Notes: generated by a model from the sequence alone, not told the origin. Shown: positions 1 to 9,109, counted from the first letter of the stretch. The stretch is 64,000 nucleotides of DNA from UBA1447 sp964627535 (GCA_964627535.1 CAZVJW010000014.1:14154-78153); one strand, 5' to 3'. Numbers and translations: made by a program.

Positions 1-2
1 TT

Positions 3-89
3 CTTCCCGCGGCGTAGCCGCACTTCTCAATTGCTTCCCGTGACGAAGTCACGCTTCTCATCCAAATCTCGTAATGAAGTCACACTTCT
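3..89. repeat. Array of three short hairpin repeats (family 2)
   Basis: Three units of roughly 30 bp, each made of a CTTCCC-like lead, a 5-bp stem, a 3-nt loop and an ACTTCTC tail. The stems are GCGGC-gta-GCCGC (9-21), GTGAC-gaa-GTCAC (about 40-52) and a degraded GTAAT-gaa-GTCAC. The same unit recurs at 15105, 18091, 49853 and 51861-52125. Stem sequences differ but stay complementary. This is the only content seen before the hrcA promoter. Confidence 0.7.
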
Positions 90-149
90 CCATCGTTCCC
101 CGCAACAATTTATCCGTAAATCATTAACAAAGTGTTTACATTTGAATTA

Positions 150-178
150 TTGACAAAACCCGTCAAGAGATGTATAGT
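150..178 (+). promoter_or_regulatory. Sigma-A promoter of the hrcA operon
   Basis: TTGACA (150-155), a 17-nt spacer and TATAGT (173-178). Transcription would start near 185, just before the CIRCE operator, so HrcA bound there would block initiation or early elongation. Confidence 0.85.
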
Positions 179-188
179 ATGAACATGG

Positions 189-215
189 TTAGCACTCGAA
201 GGCTATGAGTGCTAA
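189..215 (+). promoter_or_regulatory. CIRCE operator (HrcA binding site)
   Basis: Perfect inverted repeat TTAGCACTC-N9-GAGTGCTAA, the canonical CIRCE element bound by HrcA. It lies between the promoter and the hrcA start. No second copy was seen in the window, so dnaJ, clpP and lon are not obviously CIRCE-controlled. Confidence 0.97.
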
Positions 216-250
216 TTTTTAGCAGTCTAATCGGGATTGAGGTGAATGCG

Positions 251-1276
251 GTGGAACTTAACGAACGAAAACAAAAAATCCTTGCGGTAATTGTCGAGCA
301 ATATATCGAAACCGGCGAACCTATAGGTTCAAAAGTCCTTGTTGAAAAGCTGAGTATGGCCCTTTCATCCGCGACAATCCGTAACGAAATGTCGGAGCTT
401 TCCGCAATGGGTTTTTTAGAACAGCCGCATACTTCCGCCGGCAGAATTCCGTCTCATTTGGGTTATCGCTATTATGTTGATAATCTTATGAGCAAATGTG
501 AGCTTAATGACCCTCAGCGCAGACGGATTGAAGCCGATATTTCATCAGGCGAGGGTGACCCGGAGCGGTTGCTTGAAAAAGCGGGTGAGGTTTTGGCGGA
601 TTTAACAAACTGCGCGGCTGTTTCAACAATGCCCAAAGGCGAAAGTGTATTGATTAGACGTGTTGAAATAGTACCGGTCGGCATCCGGACAGCGATGATT
701 GTTCTTTTAACCTCAGGAGGGATTATAAGAAGCCGCGTTTGCCGTTTGGATTGCGAACTGAACAAATCAATGCTGGAGGTCTTCTACAACATTACCTCCG
801 CTAAACTTATCGGTCATGCGGTTACCGAAGTAAATGCGGTTATGCTTCAAACACTTGCAGCTTCACTCGGGCAGGATGCGCTTGCAATGCTTCCTTTGCT
901 TGCAACCGTATCGGATTTATCTAAAGATGCAGAGGAAACAGACATTATGCTTGAGGGGCAATCCAACCTTCTCAATCACCGTGAATTTAACGGCAGTGCA
1001 TATGAACTGATGGAGTTTTTAAACAAATCCGAACCGCTTAACCGGCTTATTGCCTCAAGCAGAAACGAGCTTGATGTGCTCATCGGCAAAGAAAATCTGT
1101 ACCGCCAGCTGGAGAATTCAAGTATTATTTTAGCTCGTTATTCAATCGGTTCCAAAGAGGGCGGTGTTATTGGTCTTATAGGACCAACAAGAATTGACTA
1201 TTCAAGGCTTATTCCGAGCGTAAAGTTTTTAACAAACCTGGTAGGCAGGCTGCTGACACAGGCGCTCGAGGAATAG
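251..1276 (+). CDS. hrcA: Heat-inducible transcription repressor HrcA
   Basis: Represses class I heat-shock genes by binding CIRCE and autoregulates through the operator at 189-215. The protein has 341 residues, the family's normal size, with an N-terminal winged helix (start VELNERKQKIL, then the IGSKVL and SSATIRNEM segments) and a GAF-like C-terminal domain ending in LTNLVGRLLTQAL. The GTG at 251 is chosen because GAGGTG lies 6 nt upstream (239-244). The longer frame open from 209 begins inside CIRCE and lacks a ribosome site. It is first in an hrcA-grpE-dnaK operon. Family assignment is firm; the start is inferred from the ribosome site. Confidence 0.96.
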   Translation: MELNERKQKILAVIVEQYIETGEPIGSKVLVEKLSMALSSATIRNEMSELSAMGFLEQPHTSAGRIPSHLGYRYYVDNLMSKCELNDPQRRRIEADISSGEGDPERLLEKAGEVLADLTNCAAVSTMPKGESVLIRRVEIVPVGIRTAMIVLLTSGGIIRSRVCRLDCELNKSMLEVFYNITSAKLIGHAVTEVNAVMLQTLAASLGQDALAMLPLLATVSDLSKDAEETDIMLEGQSNLLNHREFNGSAYELMEFLNKSEPLNRLIASSRNELDVLIGKENLYRQLENSSIILARYSIGSKEGGVIGLIGPTRIDYSRLIPSVKFLTNLVGRLLTQALEE

Positions 1277-1331
1277 TATATCGGATACCTTTCACTATTG
1301 TGATTGATAATAAAAACGGAGGTTAAGATAA

Positions 1332-1871
1332 ATGGCAAAAAACAAAAAAGATGATGAAAATGAAAATCAGGAAAACTCTGTACAGGATCAGGAGCAGGAA
1401 AAGGTACACAAGCTGAAAAAAGAGAAAGTAACCCGGGAGCAGGAACTTGAAAAGCAGCTTGCCGAAAAATGCGAACAGTTTTTGCGCCTTGCTGCTGAAT
1501 ACGATAATTACCGTAAGCGCTCCCAAAGGGAAAAAGATGAACTCTATGCCAATTCAAAAGCAACCCTGGTTAAGGAACTTTTGCCGGTGATAGATAATTT
1601 TGAAAGAGCCGGCAAAGATACCACAGAAAGCTTTGCGGATTACAAAAAGGGTATCGGACTTATCTACAGCCAGTTTACGGAAATAATAAAAAAACTCGGT
1701 ATTGAAGCCTTCGGCGAAGCCGGAGAGGAATTTGACCCGAACAAGCACAGTGCGGTTATGCATATTGAGGACGAAAAGCTTGGTGAAAATGTAATTGCCA
1801 TGGTAATCAATAAAGGGTATAAACTCGGTGAAAAGGTTATCCGCAGCGCCACAGTTACTGTAGCGAACTAA
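1332..1871 (+). CDS. grpE: Nucleotide exchange factor GrpE
   Basis: Releases ADP from DnaK in the Hsp70 cycle. The 179-residue protein has a highly charged, coiled-coil N-terminus (about residues 1-60, rich in K/E/Q), then the typical core with EYDNYRKRSQREKDE and LLPVIDNFERA, and a C-terminal beta domain ending GYKLGEKVIRSATVTVAN. A ribosome site (GGAGG) precedes the ATG. It lies 55 nt after hrcA and 49 nt before dnaK, consistent with one heat-shock operon under CIRCE. Confidence 0.96.
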   Translation: MAKNKKDDENENQENSVQDQEQEKVHKLKKEKVTREQELEKQLAEKCEQFLRLAAEYDNYRKRSQREKDELYANSKATLVKELLPVIDNFERAGKDTTESFADYKKGIGLIYSQFTEIIKKLGIEAFGEAGEEFDPNKHSAVMHIEDEKLGENVIAMVINKGYKLGEKVIRSATVTVAN

Positions 1872-1920
1872 TGAATCAGCGTTATACACAATTTATATAT
1901 ATTTTAAGGAGGACATTATT

Positions 1921-3777
1921 ATGTCAAAAGTAATCGGAATTGATTTAGGCACAACAAACTCATGCGTAGCTGTTATCGAGGGCGGCGAGCCTGTTGTTAT
2001 TGCAAACGCGGAAGGAGCAAGAACAACCCCATCGGTTGTCGCGTTCGGAAAAACAGGTGAACGTATGGTGGGCCAGGTCGCAAAAAGGCAGGCAATCACC
2101 AACCCGGAAAGAACCATCTCCTCTATTAAAAGACAGATGGGAAGCGAATTCAGAGTTAATATTGACGGAAAGAAGTATACCCCGCAGGAAATTTCCGCAA
2201 TGATTCTGACAAAGCTTAAAGTTGACGCTGAGGCTTATCTTGGCGAAAAAGTGACCGAGGCGGTTATTACCGTACCCGCTTACTTCACGGACGCCCAGCG
2301 CCAGGCAACCAAGGATGCAGGTAAAATTGCCGGACTTGAAGTCAAACGCATCATAAACGAGCCGACCGCTGCCGCGCTTTCCTACGGTATAGACAAAGAA
2401 AATGATCAGAAGGTTATGGTATATGACCTCGGAGGAGGAACTTTTGATGTTTCCATCATCGAAATGGGCGACGGTGTTCAGGAAGTTCTTTCAACCGCGG
2501 GTAACAACAGGCTTGGCGGTGATGACTTTGACCAACGGATTATGGATTGGCTTGCCGACGAATTTAAAAAAGCGCAGGGCATTGATTTAAGAGGCGACAA
2601 AATGGCGATGCAACGCCTCAAGGAAGCCGCGGAAAAAGCAAAGATTGAGCTATCCGGCGTAACCACCTCAACAATTAATCTGCCGTTCATTACGGCTGAC
2701 GCATCCGGACCGAGGCATCTTGAAACCACTCTTACAAGGGCGAAGTTTAACGAAATGACAGCCGACCTTGTTGAAAAAACGATGGGACCCGTGCGTCAGG
2801 CAATGGAGGATTCTGGGATTAAAAAATCCGATATCCACAAGGTCCTTATGGTTGGCGGTTCCTCGCGTACCCCTGCTGTTCTCGAAGCCATTAAAAAGTA
2901 TATGGGCATAGAACCCTTTCAGGGCATTAACCCTGACGAATGTGTTGCGATTGGTGCCGCCTTACAGGCAGGTGTTCTCGGCGGCGAGGTGAAAGGCCTT
3001 CTTTTGCTTGATGTCACCCCGCTTTCTCTGGGGATAGAAACCCTGGGCGGAGTCAGCACAAAAATTATTGAAAGAAACACAACCATTCCCGTCAAGAAGA
3101 GCCAAATCTTCTCCACTGCCGCGGATAACCAACCGGAAGTCGAAGTTCATGTTCTTCAGGGCGAGCGCGAATTCGCGAAAGACAACAAATCTCTTGGGAA
3201 CTTCCATCTCGGCGGAATTATGCCGGCAAGAAGAGGCGTTCCGCAAATCGAGGTAACCTTTGATATCGATGCAAATGGTATTGTGCATGTATCAGCAAAG
3301 GATCTTGGAACAAACAAGGAGCAGTCAATTTCCATCACCGCGTCCTCGAACATGTCTAAGGATGATGTTGAAAAAGCAGTCCGTGAAGCGGAACAGTTCG
3401 CTTCGGAAGATAAACAGCGACGTGAGGATATTGACACCCGTAACGCGGCGGACCAGATGGTTTACCAGTGTGAAAAGCTTGTGAGCGAGGAAGGCGATAA
3501 ATTCTCGGATGACGAAAAATCATCCATCAACGAGAAAATCGAGTCCCTCAAAGATGCGTTGAAGGGCGAGGATATCAACCTCATCAAATCAAGGCAGGAA
3601 GAACTCCAGGCTAAATTCTACGAAGTATCCGAAAAGATTTATAAAGCGGCACAGGAAGCGGCTGCCGCCCAAGGGCAGCAAGCACCGGGTGCAGACCCCT
3701 CGGGTCCGGAAGGCCCCGCAGGTGAAGCTGACGGATATACGCAGGCGGATTTCACCGATGTACCGGATGACCAATAA
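1921..3777 (+). CDS. dnaK: Chaperone DnaK (Hsp70)
   Basis: ATP-dependent folding chaperone. The 618-residue protein starts with the nucleotide-binding signature GIDLGTTNSCVAVIEGG and contains DLGGGTFDVSI and VLMVGGSSRTPAV, followed by the interdomain linker GLLLLDVTPLSLGIET, the substrate-binding domain, a helical lid and a Q/A/G/P-rich tail ending DFTDVPDDQ. AAGGAGG lies just upstream of the ATG. It is the last gene before a strong hairpin and a MITE-like insertion, which separate it from dnaJ. Confidence 0.98.
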   Translation: MSKVIGIDLGTTNSCVAVIEGGEPVVIANAEGARTTPSVVAFGKTGERMVGQVAKRQAITNPERTISSIKRQMGSEFRVNIDGKKYTPQEISAMILTKLKVDAEAYLGEKVTEAVITVPAYFTDAQRQATKDAGKIAGLEVKRIINEPTAAALSYGIDKENDQKVMVYDLGGGTFDVSIIEMGDGVQEVLSTAGNNRLGGDDFDQRIMDWLADEFKKAQGIDLRGDKMAMQRLKEAAEKAKIELSGVTTSTINLPFITADASGPRHLETTLTRAKFNEMTADLVEKTMGPVRQAMEDSGIKKSDIHKVLMVGGSSRTPAVLEAIKKYMGIEPFQGINPDECVAIGAALQAGVLGGEVKGLLLLDVTPLSLGIETLGGVSTKIIERNTTIPVKKSQIFSTAADNQPEVEVHVLQGEREFAKDNKSLGNFHLGGIMPARRGVPQIEVTFDIDANGIVHVSAKDLGTNKEQSISITASSNMSKDDVEKAVREAEQFASEDKQRREDIDTRNAADQMVYQCEKLVSEEGDKFSDDEKSSINEKIESLKDALKGEDINLIKSRQEELQAKFYEVSEKIYKAAQEAAAAQGQQAPGADPSGPEGPAGEADGYTQADFTDVPDDQ

Positions 3778-3795
3778 CAGTAAATAAATGATTTA

Positions 3796-3898
3796 ATACT
3801 AATCCCTCTTTAAAACATAGCTAAAAATTCAGCACAAAAACCCATTTATCAAAGGTTTTTGCATGATTTCATGGGGGTTTTATAATCGGGATTAGTAT
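3796..3898. mobile_element. MITE-like element, short form, copy 1
   Basis: A 103-bp non-coding element with perfect terminal inverted repeats ATACTAATCCC / GGGATTAGTAT. Read on the minus strand it matches the element at 40107-40208 over almost its full length (shared CAAAAACCTTTGA and TTTTTAGCTATGTTTTAAA). It sits between dnaK and dnaJ. No protein is encoded, so movement would need a transposase in trans. Confidence 0.75.
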
Positions 3899-3900
3899 AA

Positions 3901-3930
3901 CAAGGGCGGAAACGATTTCCGCCCTTGTAT
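3901..3930 (+). terminator. Hairpin after dnaK
   Basis: A 12-bp perfect stem (CAAGGGCGGAAA / TTTCCGCCCTTG) with a 3-nt loop, immediately right of the MITE. The downstream T-run is weak (TATATT), so termination may be partial. Confidence 0.6.
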
Positions 3931-3953
3931 ATTGGAAAAAGAACAGTTATAAT
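3925..3953 (+). promoter_or_regulatory. Possible dnaJ promoter
   Basis: TTGTAT (3925-3930), a 17-nt spacer and a perfect TATAAT (3948-3953). The -35 is weak and lies in the right arm of the preceding hairpin. It would give dnaJ its own transcript outside the CIRCE operon. Confidence 0.4.
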
Positions 3954-4002
3954 GTCTGCTGTACCTCTCAAGAAGAAACTTAAATGATAGGAGCCGATTT
4001 TA

Positions 4003-5169
4003 TTGGCTGAAAAACGAGACTTTTATGAAGTGCTTGGTGTAAGCAAGAATGCGACCGAGGATGAGATTAAAAAAGCATACCGCCAAAAGGCGAAACAATT
4101 TCACCCTGATTTGAATCCGGGTGATAAGTCTGCCGAGGGAAAGTTCAAGGAAGCCAACGAGGCTTACGAAGTGCTTTCGGACACCGATAAAAAAGCGCGT
4201 TATGACCAGTTCGGCCATAAAGGAGTAGACCCTAATTTTGGTGCGGGCGGTGGTCCGGGCGGTGGCTTTGGCGGCGGCATGGACTTTGACTTAGGCGACC
4301 TTTTCGGCAGTATTTTCGGCGGTGGCGGTGGCGGCTTCGGCGGCAGGCAGGCAAATCCGAACGCTCCGCGCAGGGGCGAGGATGTTCAGGCAAGGGTAAC
4401 AATATCCTTTGAGGAAGCGGCAAAGGGCTGCAAGCGTACGGTTGAGGCAAGTAAAATTGAGGTTTGCCCGGAATGTCAGGGCAGCGGAGCGGAAAAAGGC
4501 ACCTCGCCTAAAACCTGCCCCGAATGCAACGGTAAAGGCCAGGTCAATGCCCAGCAGCGTACGCCCTTCGGTGTTATTTCAACATCAAAAGCTTGCCCGA
4601 AGTGCGGCGGCAGAGGTAAGGTAATTGAAAAACCGTGCCAAAAGTGCCGCGGCGGAGGAAGGGTTTCAAAACACAGCAATATTGAAGTAAATATTCCGGC
4701 AGGTATTGATGACAGGCAAGTGCTTAATGTCAGAGGTGAGGGAAACTTCGGCGTAAACGGAGGCCCGGCCGGCGATTTACACGTGGCAATATTTGTTCGT
4801 CCGCACCCGTTCTTTGAGCGTGACGGTTATAATGTTTGGTGTGACTACACCGTTAACTATTCGCAGGTAGTTTTGGGCGACAGCCTTTTTGTTCCGACAC
4901 TTGACGGCAAAGTGAAGTTTGAGTTGCCGGCGGGCAGTCAACCGGGTGAAATATTCAGCCTGAAAGGGAAAGGAATTCAGATTCTGAACGGCAGAGGCAG
5001 GGGAGACCAGCTTGTCAGGATTGTTGTTGATGTACCCAAAAACTTGAATCAGCACCAAAAGGATTTGCTCAAAGAGTTCCAAGCGTCGCTCGGCAGTAAA
5101 AGCTTTTCGAGCGGGGATAATGACGACGATGATAAACACGGCGGTATATTCGGAAAGAAAAAGAAATAA
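4003..5169 (+). CDS. dnaJ: Chaperone DnaJ (Hsp40, type I)
   Basis: Co-chaperone that delivers substrates to DnaK and stimulates its ATPase. The 388-residue protein has a J domain with HPD (QFHPDLNPG), a long Gly/Phe-rich region (about residues 75-130), four CxxCxGxG-type zinc repeats (CPECQGSG, CPECNGKG, CPKCGGRG, CQKCRGGG), and C-terminal peptide-binding domains. The start is TTG, supported by AGGAG about 10 nt upstream and by homology of the N-terminus. The C-terminus is unusually charged, with an Asp run then GIFGKKKK. A MITE and a hairpin separate it from dnaK. Confidence 0.96.
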   Translation: MAEKRDFYEVLGVSKNATEDEIKKAYRQKAKQFHPDLNPGDKSAEGKFKEANEAYEVLSDTDKKARYDQFGHKGVDPNFGAGGGPGGGFGGGMDFDLGDLFGSIFGGGGGGFGGRQANPNAPRRGEDVQARVTISFEEAAKGCKRTVEASKIEVCPECQGSGAEKGTSPKTCPECNGKGQVNAQQRTPFGVISTSKACPKCGGRGKVIEKPCQKCRGGGRVSKHSNIEVNIPAGIDDRQVLNVRGEGNFGVNGGPAGDLHVAIFVRPHPFFERDGYNVWCDYTVNYSQVVLGDSLFVPTLDGKVKFELPAGSQPGEIFSLKGKGIQILNGRGRGDQLVRIVVDVPKNLNQHQKDLLKEFQASLGSKSFSSGDNDDDDKHGGIFGKKKK

Positions 5170-5185
5170 GAAATTTATGAGTTAC

Positions 5186-5231
5186 AGCACCCCGGAAGAG
5201 AAAAGAATCTCTTTCGGGGTGCTTTGCTTTT
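5186..5231 (+). terminator. Rho-independent terminator after dnaJ
   Basis: AGCACCCCGGAAGAGA pairs with TCTCTTTCGGGGTGCT across an AAAGAA loop, followed by TTGCTTTT. Closes the heat-shock region. Confidence 0.85.
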
Positions 5232-5369
5232 GGCTGAATGAGTTGACTCCATTCAATGCCATCTGCCAGCGGCTTCAGCCGCAGCAGCAAGCTTGCTTGC
5301 TGATTAAAAATGTATCTACTTTTTTAATGCAGAATAGTATTATAATATCAGAAAGTATGCAAAAAGAGT
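5232..5369. other. Intergenic segment with small palindromes and a MITE fragment
   Basis: Contains GCGGCTTCAGCCGC and AGCAAGCTTGCTTGCT palindromes. At 5322-5343 a segment of about 22 nt (core TTTTAATGCAGAATAGTATT) is identical to the internal insert of the long MITE forms at 22046 and 24761. No gene is seen. Confidence 0.5.
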
Positions 5370-5397
5370 TTGACGTTTCAATAATATAGTGTATAAT
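5370..5397 (+). promoter_or_regulatory. Promoter of the ROK regulator / carbohydrate locus
   Basis: TTGACG (5370-5375), a 16-nt spacer and TATAAT (5392-5397), 36 nt before the first in-frame ATG. Confidence 0.65.
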
Positions 5398-5433
5398 ACT
5401 TTTGAAAGCCTGTTAAAAAAGATTTGTTAATCA

Positions 5434-6429
5434 ATGACGAATCGACTTTGGCCGGGGGTGTTTGCAGCGAACAGCGGCATGACAGCGATAAAGAACATTC
5501 ATTTTAACGCAATTTTGGATGCGATGCGCAACCATCGCTGCACCGCCATATCCGAAATTGCCGATGCGACGGGGTTAAGTATCCCGACCGTAAAAAAAGC
5601 AATTGATTCCGGCATGAGTATGGGTGTAGTTATTCCGGCCGATATCGCGCCTTCAACCGGCGGGCGAAAGGCGCAGCTCTACAACATCAACGCCGGTTAT
5701 TGCCACACCCTGTACTTTGTGCTGGATGATGACGAACTGCATTTTGTGCTGAAGGATTTTGCGAACGGAGTATGCGAAAAAGGCGTTAAGACCGTTTCAC
5801 TGCCCGGGTATTGCGGGGCAATTGAGAAAACATTCGCTTCGCTCCTGAAAAAAAACAATCCCATTACGGTTTTATGTATTGCTGTGCCCGCGATAACCGA
5901 CAACGGCAAAATAATCGACTGGTTCTATAACCCATCATTAAACGGATTTGATTTGAAGGGGTATTTTGAAAACAAATACAAAGTCGCCGTATCAGTCGAA
6001 AATGACATGAATCTGACCGCGCTGGCTGCAGCGGAATACTCCGAAAATAATGAAGACACAACCCTTGCCACGCTGCAGTTCGGGCATAACGGCATAGGGC
6101 TGGGTCAAATTGTCAACGGTAAAATCCTGCGGGGTGCAAAAGGTTTCGCGGGAGAAATATCCTATTTACGGGACTCGCCGGAAGAGTCTGTTTCAGTAAC
6201 CTACTGCGCCAAGATTGTCCGTTCGGCGATTGTTTTTACCAATCCGGAGCTGATTGTTTTTTACACGTCAAAGAAACAAATTCAAATAGAAGACATTATG
6301 CGTGAGGCAACAAAGGCTTTGCCGTTCTATGCGATACCGAAAATCATCATATCGGACGATTACCCGGGGGATATATTCAAGGGGCTGGATATTATTTCAG
6401 CAGGGCTGAGGCTCGTCGCGTGGGTCTGA
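5434..6429 (+). CDS. ROK-family transcriptional regulator
   Basis: Probable sugar-responsive regulator of the adjacent transporter and hydrolase genes (inferred from position). An N-terminal helix-turn-helix is seen around residues 24-62 (ISEIADATGLSIPTVKKAI), then a ROK-type fold with STGGRKAQLY, VENDMNLTALAAAEY and FGHNGIGLGQIVNGKILRGAKGFAGEI. The Cys cluster that binds zinc in typical ROK proteins (CGxxGC) is absent, and the C-terminus is short (331 residues against about 380-400), so sugar sensing may differ. No clear ribosome site precedes the ATG at 5434; an ATG at 5479 is an alternative start. Confidence 0.8.
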   Translation: MTNRLWPGVFAANSGMTAIKNIHFNAILDAMRNHRCTAISEIADATGLSIPTVKKAIDSGMSMGVVIPADIAPSTGGRKAQLYNINAGYCHTLYFVLDDDELHFVLKDFANGVCEKGVKTVSLPGYCGAIEKTFASLLKKNNPITVLCIAVPAITDNGKIIDWFYNPSLNGFDLKGYFENKYKVAVSVENDMNLTALAAAEYSENNEDTTLATLQFGHNGIGLGQIVNGKILRGAKGFAGEISYLRDSPEESVSVTYCAKIVRSAIVFTNPELIVFYTSKKQIQIEDIMREATKALPFYAIPKIIISDDYPGDIFKGLDIISAGLRLVAWV

Positions 6430-6492
6430 CGCAGCAGCATTCCGGGCACAGGATAAAACCTCGGGTAAAAGACAATGAACAGGGGCGTGGAA

Positions 6493-8217
6493 ATGAAGCA
6501 AAAGCTCAAAAAGCTTAGGCAATATGCAAGCCGGGAGCAAATCGCCAAGGGCAAGCTCTATGTCAAAACCTACTGGAACCATCCCAAAGAGGGCGAGTAT
6601 GTTACCATCAAGGAATTTGTGGCCTTTTGCGTGAGCGCGTCGGGCGGGAACATATACGGGTATGTAGCGGGTTTCATCGGCTTTAACGCGGGTTTTTTCT
6701 GCGGTGCTATTATGGGCATATCTGTCATGGACTTCTATAAAATCGGCATTATCGGCATGGTTTCCGGGTATGCGTTTACCTGGATGACACCGCTGAACAT
6801 GCTGATTTATGAAAACTTCGGCCGTATTGAAAAGAAGGTGCGCAACTTTGCCCATATCGCAATGGGCTTTAAGTTGGTTCTCGGGGCTGTGGCATATTCC
6901 CTGCCGCCGGATACCTTTGAGAGCTTTTTGGTCGGGATACCGCAGATTGTCGGCAATGTTCTTGTTATCAGTGTGTTCAATTTTTATTCGGATTGGTTTG
7001 TACGCTACAAGTTCAGCGAAAAATACGGCAGAGCCAAACCCTTTGTTCTGATCTATTCCGTTCCGATTTATTTGCTGCTGTGTGCCATTCCGTATGTCAA
7101 CTACAACGCCTTCAGTTATTCAAGCAAGGTGGTTATCCTGCATTTTCTGTTCGGGCTGCTCGGGACGATGACCGCTGATTACGGTTCTACCATCGGGATG
7201 ATTAACTTTATAACCCCGAACTCGCAGGAGCGGCAGAAATTTTTCTCTATCGCGCCGTTTTTTTACAACCTGCCGCAAACCATTTTATTTATGCTGTTCC
7301 CGCTGATGGCTTCGTTCACCGGCGGGTATACCAATCTGGCAACCTACAAGGTATTTATCCCTATCCTGTGCGGCGTGGGTATGCTGATGAATTTATCCCT
7401 GGTGTTTGTCAAAGAGCGCGTGATTGAATTGAAAAAAGAGCTGCGCGTCAAAGTGACTTTCCTCAGGGGCGCCAAGCAGGTGCTGAGGAATAAATATCTC
7501 TGGATCCGCAACATATCCGGCTTAATCGGCTCATGGTCCGGAATAGCGGGCAACCTGATGACCTTGTTTTTTGTATATTCGCTGCGCCGCGAATGGTTGA
7601 TGGGGTTTGTGACAACGGTTATTGTCATTCCCTGCAACTTTGGATTTTTTATTACGCCGATGCTTATAAAACGCTACGAACGGCGCGATGTCTATATTGC
7701 CGGAGCATTTGCCAACATTGCCCTGACGGTCGGCATCGCTTTTGCCGTTTTTACAAACAATCTGGTGCTTATGCTGGTGTTTATGGCGGCACGCAACTTT
7801 ACCGGCGAGGTTTCCGGCGGCGCTTCCGGCGGTTTTGGCGGGGAAATTATGGAATATCACCAGTGGCGCTTCGGCGAGCGTTGTGACTCGATTCAGGGCA
7901 TCAGCGGATGGATTACCGGTCCCCTCGGGCAGGCAACCGGCTGGATATTGCCGTTGATTCTGGCCTTAACAGGCTTTACCTCGGATTGGGATGTGTTGTA
8001 TGATGACGCAGTCAGAAGTACCCTTTTAAATATTTATATCTGGGGGTCTATTTTGGGGAGCGTGCTGGGCACAGTGCCCTATTTCTTCTACGACATCACT
8101 AAAGAAAAACATAAAAAAATGATTGAGGAACTCAAAGAACGCCTCCGTGGCATTGAAGAGGGCGAAAGCTCGGCAGAACCGGTTGCAATTCTATTGGAGG
8201 TGGATGGCTGTGAATAA
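6493..8217 (+). CDS. GPH/MFS-type sugar transporter
   Basis: Multi-spanning membrane protein of about 574 residues with roughly 12 hydrophobic segments. The C-terminal part has GEIMEYHQWRFGERCDSIQG, like the D/E-x-QRWKTGER segment of glycoside-pentoside-hexuronide:cation symporters. It probably imports the glycoside or oligosaccharide handled by the downstream enzymes (inference from context). The ATG at 6493 follows AGGGG at 7 nt and is preferred over the ATG at 6475. Cytoplasmic tails are charged. The substrate cannot be told from the sequence. Confidence 0.75.
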   Translation: MKQKLKKLRQYASREQIAKGKLYVKTYWNHPKEGEYVTIKEFVAFCVSASGGNIYGYVAGFIGFNAGFFCGAIMGISVMDFYKIGIIGMVSGYAFTWMTPLNMLIYENFGRIEKKVRNFAHIAMGFKLVLGAVAYSLPPDTFESFLVGIPQIVGNVLVISVFNFYSDWFVRYKFSEKYGRAKPFVLIYSVPIYLLLCAIPYVNYNAFSYSSKVVILHFLFGLLGTMTADYGSTIGMINFITPNSQERQKFFSIAPFFYNLPQTILFMLFPLMASFTGGYTNLATYKVFIPILCGVGMLMNLSLVFVKERVIELKKELRVKVTFLRGAKQVLRNKYLWIRNISGLIGSWSGIAGNLMTLFFVYSLRREWLMGFVTTVIVIPCNFGFFITPMLIKRYERRDVYIAGAFANIALTVGIAFAVFTNNLVLMLVFMAARNFTGEVSGGASGGFGGEIMEYHQWRFGERCDSIQGISGWITGPLGQATGWILPLILALTGFTSDWDVLYDDAVRSTLLNIYIWGSILGSVLGTVPYFFYDITKEKHKKMIEELKERLRGIEEGESSAEPVAILLEVDGCE

Positions 8218-9046
8218 AAAGGGGCAAAGCATCGCGCTGCTGATACTGGCTGTACTCATAATATCCGGTTTTTCCGGCTGCAGTCTTAGGACCTATGAGA
8301 ATATGCGATATACTGTCAAAGATAACACCGTTATTATCCGCACATACAAGGATAAAACGACGGTAACCACGCTGGAAATACCCGATGAAATCGGCGGTAT
8401 GCCGGTTGTAAAAGTCGAAAACTTCGGCGCATTTAACGCGCCGAGTCTTAAAACCATAAAAATCGGCAAAAATGTCCGCGAAATCGGACCGTGGGCGTTC
8501 ACCAACAATACCTCGCTGCAAGATTACATTGTTGACCCGGGCAACGAGCATTTTACTGCGGTTGAAGGGGTGCTTTTCAGCAAAGATATGAAAACGCTTG
8601 TCTATTACCCAATAAAAAAAGGTGTAACAACGGATAAAGACGGTAAAATAACAGGCAACGCAAGCTATACTGTCCCTGCCGGTGTGGAAACAATACGCAC
8701 CAAGGCCTTCTATAAGTGCGGGAATCTGGAAATGGTGATGCTGCCCGCAAGCCTTGTGTCTATCGAAGAAAGAGCGTTCAGCAGGGCGGGGGCATTGAAG
8801 GCGCTGAAACTGCCGGACAGCCTGCAGTTTATCGGCAAGGACGCGTTTGCTTTCTGCACCGGTTTAACGGAAATGACTGTGCCGAAAACTGTGAACCGGA
8901 TTGATGAGTATGCCTTTTACAGCTGCACTTCCATTAAGAAAATGACAATGCTCTGCAAAGAAGAAAACATGACACTCGGCAACAAATGGTTTCCCTCGAA
9001 AAACGGTCTTGAAATGGATGATTTAATTATTACATGGGCTGATTAG
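8210..9046 (+). CDS. Lipoprotein with BspA-type leucine-rich repeats
   Basis: Starts with a hydrophobic segment (ALLILAVLIISGFSGCS) whose SGC fits a lipobox, so the mature protein is probably a lipid-anchored surface protein. The rest has BspA/LRR_5-like repeats: IPDEIGGMPVVKV, LKTIKIGKNVREIGPWAFTN, LEMVMLPASLVSIEERAFSRA, LKALKLPDSLQFIGKDAF, LTEMTVPKTVNRIDEYAF. The GTG at 8210 lies 9 nt after GGAGG; an ATG at 8204 is too close to it. It overlaps the transporter stop by 8 nt, suggesting coupled translation. A surface binding role in glycan capture is plausible but unproven. Confidence 0.75.
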   Translation: MNKKGQSIALLILAVLIISGFSGCSLRTYENMRYTVKDNTVIIRTYKDKTTVTTLEIPDEIGGMPVVKVENFGAFNAPSLKTIKIGKNVREIGPWAFTNNTSLQDYIVDPGNEHFTAVEGVLFSKDMKTLVYYPIKKGVTTDKDGKITGNASYTVPAGVETIRTKAFYKCGNLEMVMLPASLVSIEERAFSRAGALKALKLPDSLQFIGKDAFAFCTGLTEMTVPKTVNRIDEYAFYSCTSIKKMTMLCKEENMTLGNKWFPSKNGLEMDDLIITWAD

Positions 9047-9109
9047 GCAGGCTGACAGCTTTATTTGATCTTTTTCACAAATGATTTTTACATATCCGGA
9101 GGGGTTATT

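Noticed and set aside
209..250. Longer HrcA start
   Set aside because: It begins inside the CIRCE operator without a ribosome site; GTG at 251 has GAGGTG 6 nt upstream.
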